Source of the DNA: Sialis fuliginosa
Taxonomy: Eukaryota > Arthropoda > Insecta > Megaloptera > Sialidae
DNA length: 64,000 nt
Assembly: GCA_961205875.1 (NCBI GenBank)
Contig: OY540812.1
Span: 2,542,001 to 2,606,000 of the forward strand
Reading direction: 5' to 3'
Shown: in pieces, positions 59,804 through 64,000 of the stretch
How positions within the stretch are numbered: position 1 is the first letter of the stretch
Layout: each line of letters begins with the position of its first letter
Translations under genes and position numbers: made by a program
The notes under the pieces: model-generated
The model's database searches: none
Told to the model about the DNA's origin: nothing
Seen by the model: only the letters and a program-made list of their open reading frames with translations

Positions 59804-60121
59804 CAGTGTATTCCAAGTTGATTAAGACATAGGAAATTTAACATGGGGACAATTAGAAGTGTTGTAGTAACCTTTGATCGAATTTAACGATGTGCGATTG
59901 GTGCATTTTGAAATGCCGCCACAAAATTTAGTAAAATTGTCATTAGTATTTTGTTTTCAATTTTATATCTGCCAAAAAATATTATTATAATTTTATCTAG
60001 GATGCTTACTTTAATTTCATTAATGTATTTTATTCTTTATTAAAGTTGAAAACTTTACTACAACATTTCTAATTGTCTCCATATTAAATTTCCTATGTCT
60101 TAATCAACTTGGAATACACTG
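59804..60121. mobile_element. MITE E copy 2, uninterrupted
   Basis: Ends CAGTGTATTCCAAGTTGATT and AATCAACTTGGAATACACTG, TA flanks, 318 bp. It is the empty-site reference for MITE C copy 3. A (GT)n run follows at 60179-60197. Confidence 0.85.
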
Positions 60122-60506
60122 TATAGGAAAATATTGTATTTTTAAGCCAACCCTGTCTGTAATGCATTTTGTGTTATTGTGTGTGTGTGTGTGTGTGCAA
60201 TGACGGTGGCAATATCCTTCAGTAAACTTGACTGATAGTTTAGTAAAAAGTTACGTATTAATTAAAGGTTTCTTGATACACATCAATGAATATGTTTATT
60301 TCAATTAAAAAATAAAACACAATTTATACTGTAGTTAGGTCTCTTTAGCTTGTATGGTATATATGAACTACGATATATGCAAAAATAAAAAAATATAATT
60401 GTATATAATACTTATTCAATTTGCCATGGTTTGTACACAAGAACGTTGAAGCGGGCAGTTTTCAGTTTGATATCTTTTTGAAGAGCTCTGAGGACCGACT
60501 TCCACT

Positions 60507-60653
60507 TAGTGACGTACTCATAGGGATTAGACCCCCCCCTGAATTTATCAATATACATTATTTAATTTAATAACTGTGGTATATATAAAAATAAAAATTA
60601 CATATAATTATTAAAAAAAATTAACTCACTCCCTCTTTCTGGGTGCGCCACTG
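60507..60653. mobile_element. 147-bp hAT MITE
   Basis: Left TAGTGACGTACTCATAGG, right GGGTGCGCCACTG. Flanking octamers CTTCCACT and CCTCCACT differ at one base. Confidence 0.6.
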
Positions 60654-60832
60654 CCTCCACTACAATATGTACGTGGAGTGATTGGACGTTAACTAATTTA
60701 AGATAGTAGATACATAGATACAAAGGTATCTATGATCGATTTTAGATATGAGATATACATATTTATAGAGATCGGAAAAATTATGCCTTTTAACACTTGA
60801 ACTAACGACAGTTAAGATATAGAAAAAAGAAT

Positions 60833-61036
60833 CGTATTTGAAACAATGTAAAGCAGATGCTATGATAATATAATTAATTAATTAATAGATTACACTAATC
60901 ATTAGTTTAAATGTTTTACATTTTGACACTCATTGACCGATTTTCATCAAATTATGATAGTAATCTAATATCAACAAATATTTTTAATTAAATAAGTGTC
61001 CAACACTGGGGTATTGTCCAAAACTGGTGTCTGTAT
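60833..61036. repeat. MITE B subfamily fragment
   Basis: From gaatcgtatttgaaacaatg to aactggtgtctgtatcttag; the same variant as 33655-33797 (gtccaacactggggtattgtccaaaactgg). Confidence 0.6.
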
Positions 61037-61311
61037 CTTAGAATGCTTACAAAAGAATAAATATTTTTTCAAAATCCTGATTTGACTTTTTTCTTTCACT
61101 AAAAGATTCGTTTAACGCGGAATTTCATATAGTGAGTCAAGTTATGCATATGTATAAACGTATACCTATATGTTATAACATACATTTATAAATAGGTTAA
61201 ATATTATTAAAAACACGCGAACTAAATAAGTGCAGTAGGGCAGAGGGGCGGAGGGAACGATTTTCATTCGCTCGGCCGTTGTCTTTTGATTGTCAACTTT
61301 TTAAGGTACTT

Positions 61312-61975
61312 ATCTTTAATATATATAAAGCTCAACGTCCCTCTGTCTGTCTATCCGTTAGTGCGCTTATAACTCAAGAACCACTTATCCGATTTACGTG
61401 TTTTTTTTAAAATTCATAGATATGTTCTCTGGGCAGGTTATAGGATATATTTTGTTACGTTAGCTAACATAAGGAATAAGCAGTGACGATAATAGTAAAT
61501 CAAATCGGAAAAAAGTTTGCCTCCAGCGCGTTCTTTTGCAATGCAATAAGGTCCGCAATTCATTTCATCGTCATAAGTACTTAATGTAGATATAATTTAC
61601 CCTTTACAGCATCCAATTTGATTTTATAGCTTAGGAAATATCTTCAAATAAGTTATACACGGTAACATATTATTAATAACGCGCGAACTAATGAAGAAGA
61701 GCTGTATCGGAGCGGGGCACAAGGAGCGATTCGCATGCGCTCGGCCGGCATTCGGACTCTCTCGGCTCAATTGTTTATTTTATTTTCAATAATTAGCTTT
61801 TAAATATAAACAGAACAAAAAGTACAAATACTTTTTGTTCTGATTCGTTTTTGGTAGGTAATTTATATGTTGATTAGTTAATAGTAACTAGTCGTGTTTG
61901 TAACTATATTTTTCAAAAATCCTAAACAATAATTCCGTAGTCCACGCGAGAGAAGCCGCGGGCAAAGCTATATTG
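61312..61975 (-). repeat. Retroposon copy in reverse
   Basis: Starts atataaagctcaacgtccct, ctgtctgtctatccgttagtgcgc and ends ccacgcgagagaagccgcgggcaaagc. It is the reverse of the 49958-50180 type. Internal text near 61660-61760 (gagcgattcgcatgcgctcggc) repeats part of 61240-61280. Confidence 0.6.
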
Positions 61976-62084
61976 TACCTATAGTAAGTACTTATATATA
62001 AATTAAAAAAGTATAGACACAGCTTTAGAAAATCAAATAATACAGGTACTAATTTATTATTTATTACACATAATATTTATTCCC

Positions 62085-62385
62085 ATAGACGGTGTGGTTT
62101 AGTGTTTTTATTGCGTCTGAAAATGATTAGTTTAGAGTTTTGTGAACGCCATTTCAATGTGATTAGGCGAACATCACTTCTTGCGGCCGAGGTGAAAATT
62201 GATCCGATTGTTCGAGATCAATAGGTCTCGAATCAAATGTATATCATTACACAAATAAGCTGTAATAGACTCTGATTGCTATGTAAATGGTTTGCCCAGT
62301 TTACATTCTATCTGTTGGCCGCTTTTTGGTTTATAATGTGTAAGTGGAAACCGGCAGGCTTTGGAATAATCGATCACAGATTGTT
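62085..62385. promoter_or_regulatory. Candidate conserved noncoding element (strongest example)
   Basis: 300 bp of non-repetitive sequence with a Runt-type TGTGGTTT (62093-62100), attagtttagagttttgtga, gtgattaggcgaacatcact, cttgcggccgaggtgaaaat and ataatcgatcacagattg. Lack of repeats and the density of ATTA/GATTA sites fit an enhancer. No frame is open across it. Confidence 0.33.
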
Positions 62386-62627
62386 TGTATTGTGAAGAAT
62401 TGAATATATGTATCAATACTCATTGATTGGAATTATTATCGGAACAAATAGTTATTGATGAGAAACTCACTGAAACTGAATTACTGAAATTTTGGAATTT
62501 AGAGATTAAATTTGTGTGCCTCACCCACATAAGTAAAACTTCTTTTGTTTTCATTAACTATTCGATTCAAATAAATAAAGTTAACGATTATTAAATTTTC
62601 TCAAAATTTTAGAGCATTGGAAATATG

Positions 62628-62787
62628 TCTTGGCTTCTGGGTACAATCCTCAATGATTTGGTCGTTCTGTCGGCCAACGTTTCATCACACATTGCAGTGG
62701 ATTTGTACAGGTCTCTATTGAAAAACGATGTCCGATCAAATGATTGTACCCAGAAATCAAGATCACCGAGGAGGCCTACAAGCTTAT
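62628..62787. mobile_element. Palindromic unit, copy 3 (core decayed)
   Basis: Arms cttggcttctgggtacaatc and ttgtacccagaaatcaag; loop ggccaacgtttcatcacacattgcagtgg as in copies 1 and 2. On the minus strand the CUGANGA box is changed to CUGUACA, so a hammerhead fold would be lost. Tail agatcaccgaggaggcctacaag is shared with copy 2. Confidence 0.55.
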
Positions 62788-62789
62788 AA

Positions 62790-63262
62790 GGTATTGGCAC
62801 CAGTTATGGCCGCTATAAGAGCAAGGTTTACTGTTTTTGTGATTGATGGGCTTCGATCTTTTTTGTAATTCTCATGAACTCATGTTACTAATAAAACAAG
62901 TAACTCTTTATTTAATCAATTTAATTACCAAAGTCTGCAAATATAATTTGTTTTTTAAATTATAGCCTTTTACTTTGTTTATGTTTTTTCTCCAGTAATG
63001 GATAAAGTAAAACCAGTGATGGACACTTGTTAATGATTACAAAATAATAAGTACTACGACACAAAAGACATAAAAGAAAGAATACTCAAATTTGAAACAA
63101 TGTAAAGCAGTTGCTATGACATATTGGCCGATTGTCATCAAATCACGCTGTAAGACAGTTAAACGTATATAGATTAATATTCAGAAATATCAATAAATAT
63201 TTCTAATTCAGTATATTTAATTAAAAAATAGTCATTACTGGGGTCATATCCAAGACTGGTGC
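62790..63262 (-). repeat. MITE B copy 8, right end truncated
   Basis: Starts ggtattggcaccagttatgg; last recognisable text is ccaagactggtgca, then the 'ggggttattttagtgtgtag' repeat begins. It directly follows palindromic unit copy 3. Confidence 0.75.
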
Positions 63263-63622
63263 AGGGGTTATTTTAGTGTGTAGTTGTAGCTTATTTCTGC
63301 AGTTCTAAAAATGAAAAGTGCAGTTGTAAAAGTCAATTTGTGTAGTTGAAACTATAGAATCACTTTTATCATAATTAGCCCGGTTCCAAGATTTTGAAGG
63401 CTGATTATGATAAAAGGGGTTCTTACTTAGTATACTGCAAAAATAAAACCGCCCCTGCGCCAAACGCTAACGAAACTAGCTGACTGACGGCAGCCTGTAT
63501 CTCTACACCACAAATGTGACGTAATATCAAAAAATCAGCCTTTATAAAGTAGTTGTAATTTTTGTCGCTCACCTCCCCGACTATACATCCAATTGAAAAA
63601 TAACAAGTAGAAAAAAAGGAAA

Positions 63623-64000
63623 ATGTGCAGTTTGAAAATTTTCTTATATTCGCTAAATATCAACTACGCATATGCCTATCCTTTTTTAAAACAATGCATT
63701 CTATGTTGGGGTAACTCTGAGACTGCCAGTAGAGTGTTTATTAAACAAAAAGCTTTAATACGATGTTTCTTTGGTATGAAACAAATCACATCTTGTGCTC
63801 CATATTTCATAAAATATAAAATACTTACACTAGCAGGTATATATATCTTGCAAGCTTCACTCTATGTAAAACAAAACTTAGATGAATATCAAATGAGGTC
63901 TGACATACATAAACACAACACTAGGAATAAATATAACCTCTTAACTCCCAAAACTAATCTCAATGTTTTTAAAAACAGTCCTCAAGTATCCGCCGTAACC
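63623..64000 (+). pseudogene. Non-LTR retrotransposon (LINE) ORF2 C-terminal fragment, runs off the right edge
   Basis: An open frame of 126 codons from ATG 63623 to the edge, preceded in frame by TAG at 63608-63610. It reads ...CILCWGNSETASRVFIKQ then KALIRCFFGM, later ILTLAGIYILQASLYVKQ and HKHNTRNKYNLLTPK. These match the region after the reverse-transcriptase domain of Jockey/CR1-type LINEs (WGNS....IF.LQK.A.R...G, LTL..LYI.E...F, HN.NTR). Only the C-terminal part is present, so this is a 5'-truncated copy; whether the rest is intact lies outside the window. Confidence 0.8.

Larger units (their letters stand above)
26328..63560 (+). other. Possible long intron or gene desert after the eh1 exon
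   Basis: From the donor at 26328 to the LINE fragment at the right edge I see no convincing exon on either strand: no homeobox recognition helix (WFQN), no forkhead core, and no long open frame outside repeats. The stretch is a mosaic of transposon copies (listed separately) and short, more complex blocks with ATTA/TAATTA-type sites. A long first intron of a developmental regulator fits, but the downstream exon has not been seen, so the extent is inference. Confidence 0.35.

Noticed and set aside
1-64000. CRISPR arrays, operons, bacterial promoters, rRNA and tRNA genes
   Set aside because: Spliced genes and insect transposons show this is eukaryotic nuclear DNA; no regularly spaced short repeats with unique spacers and no tRNA cloverleaf were recognised.

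Overview
This window is nuclear DNA of an insect, most likely a moth or butterfly. It is AT-rich, its genes are split by introns, and most of it is repeats. The lepidopteran guess rests on short retroposon tails that read 'cggttcagcggtttatccgtgaa...gacagacag...tttataatattagta', and on the 'acccgcggcttcgctcgcgt' and 'agaagccgcgggcaaagct' ends typical of such genomes. It is an inference, not proof.

Genes. Only one gene is certain. Six exons on the + strand (8225-12643) encode the C-terminal 511 residues of a germinal-centre-kinase-III (GckIII; MST3/STK25/MST4 group) serine/threonine kinase: the catalytic loop to the end of the kinase domain, an insect-type linker with a long Arg/Glu/Asp repeat, and the C-terminal CCM3/PDCD10-binding region. 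All splice phases agree and the joined exons are exactly 512 codons with the stop. The N-terminal exons (ATP-binding lobe) were not found and probably lie to the left. A second gene probably starts at 25982 on the + strand: a 115-codon first coding exon carrying an eh1-like Groucho-binding motif (FSIRSLV), as in many homeobox and forkhead repressors. Its DNA-binding exon was not found. The right edge cuts into a decayed LINE reverse-transcriptase ORF.

Layout. 1-8 kb: a LINE/SINE tail, a hAT with a perfect 8-bp duplication, several MITEs, then a roughly 284-bp tandem array ending just before the first kinase exon. 8-13 kb: the kinase gene; two of its introns hold arrays of inverted or tandem repeats. 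13-25 kb: intergenic, with a 2.24-kb foldback element, small DNA transposons, and a palindromic unit with hammerhead-ribozyme-like cores. 25-26.3 kb: a GC-rich patch and the putative transcription-factor exon. 26.3-64 kb: no certain exon; about 30 mobile-element copies (hAT, Tc1/mariner, PIF/Harbinger-like MITEs, foldbacks, LINE tails) separated by short, higher-complexity, homeodomain-site-rich stretches that look like conserved enhancers. That is the pattern expected of a long developmental-gene intron or desert.

The most unusual observations are the palindromic hammerhead-like mobile unit (three copies), nested insertions that reveal target sites directly (a filled site beside an empty one; a possible excision footprint), and the Tc1 element whose two inverted halves each keep transposase C-terminal codons.
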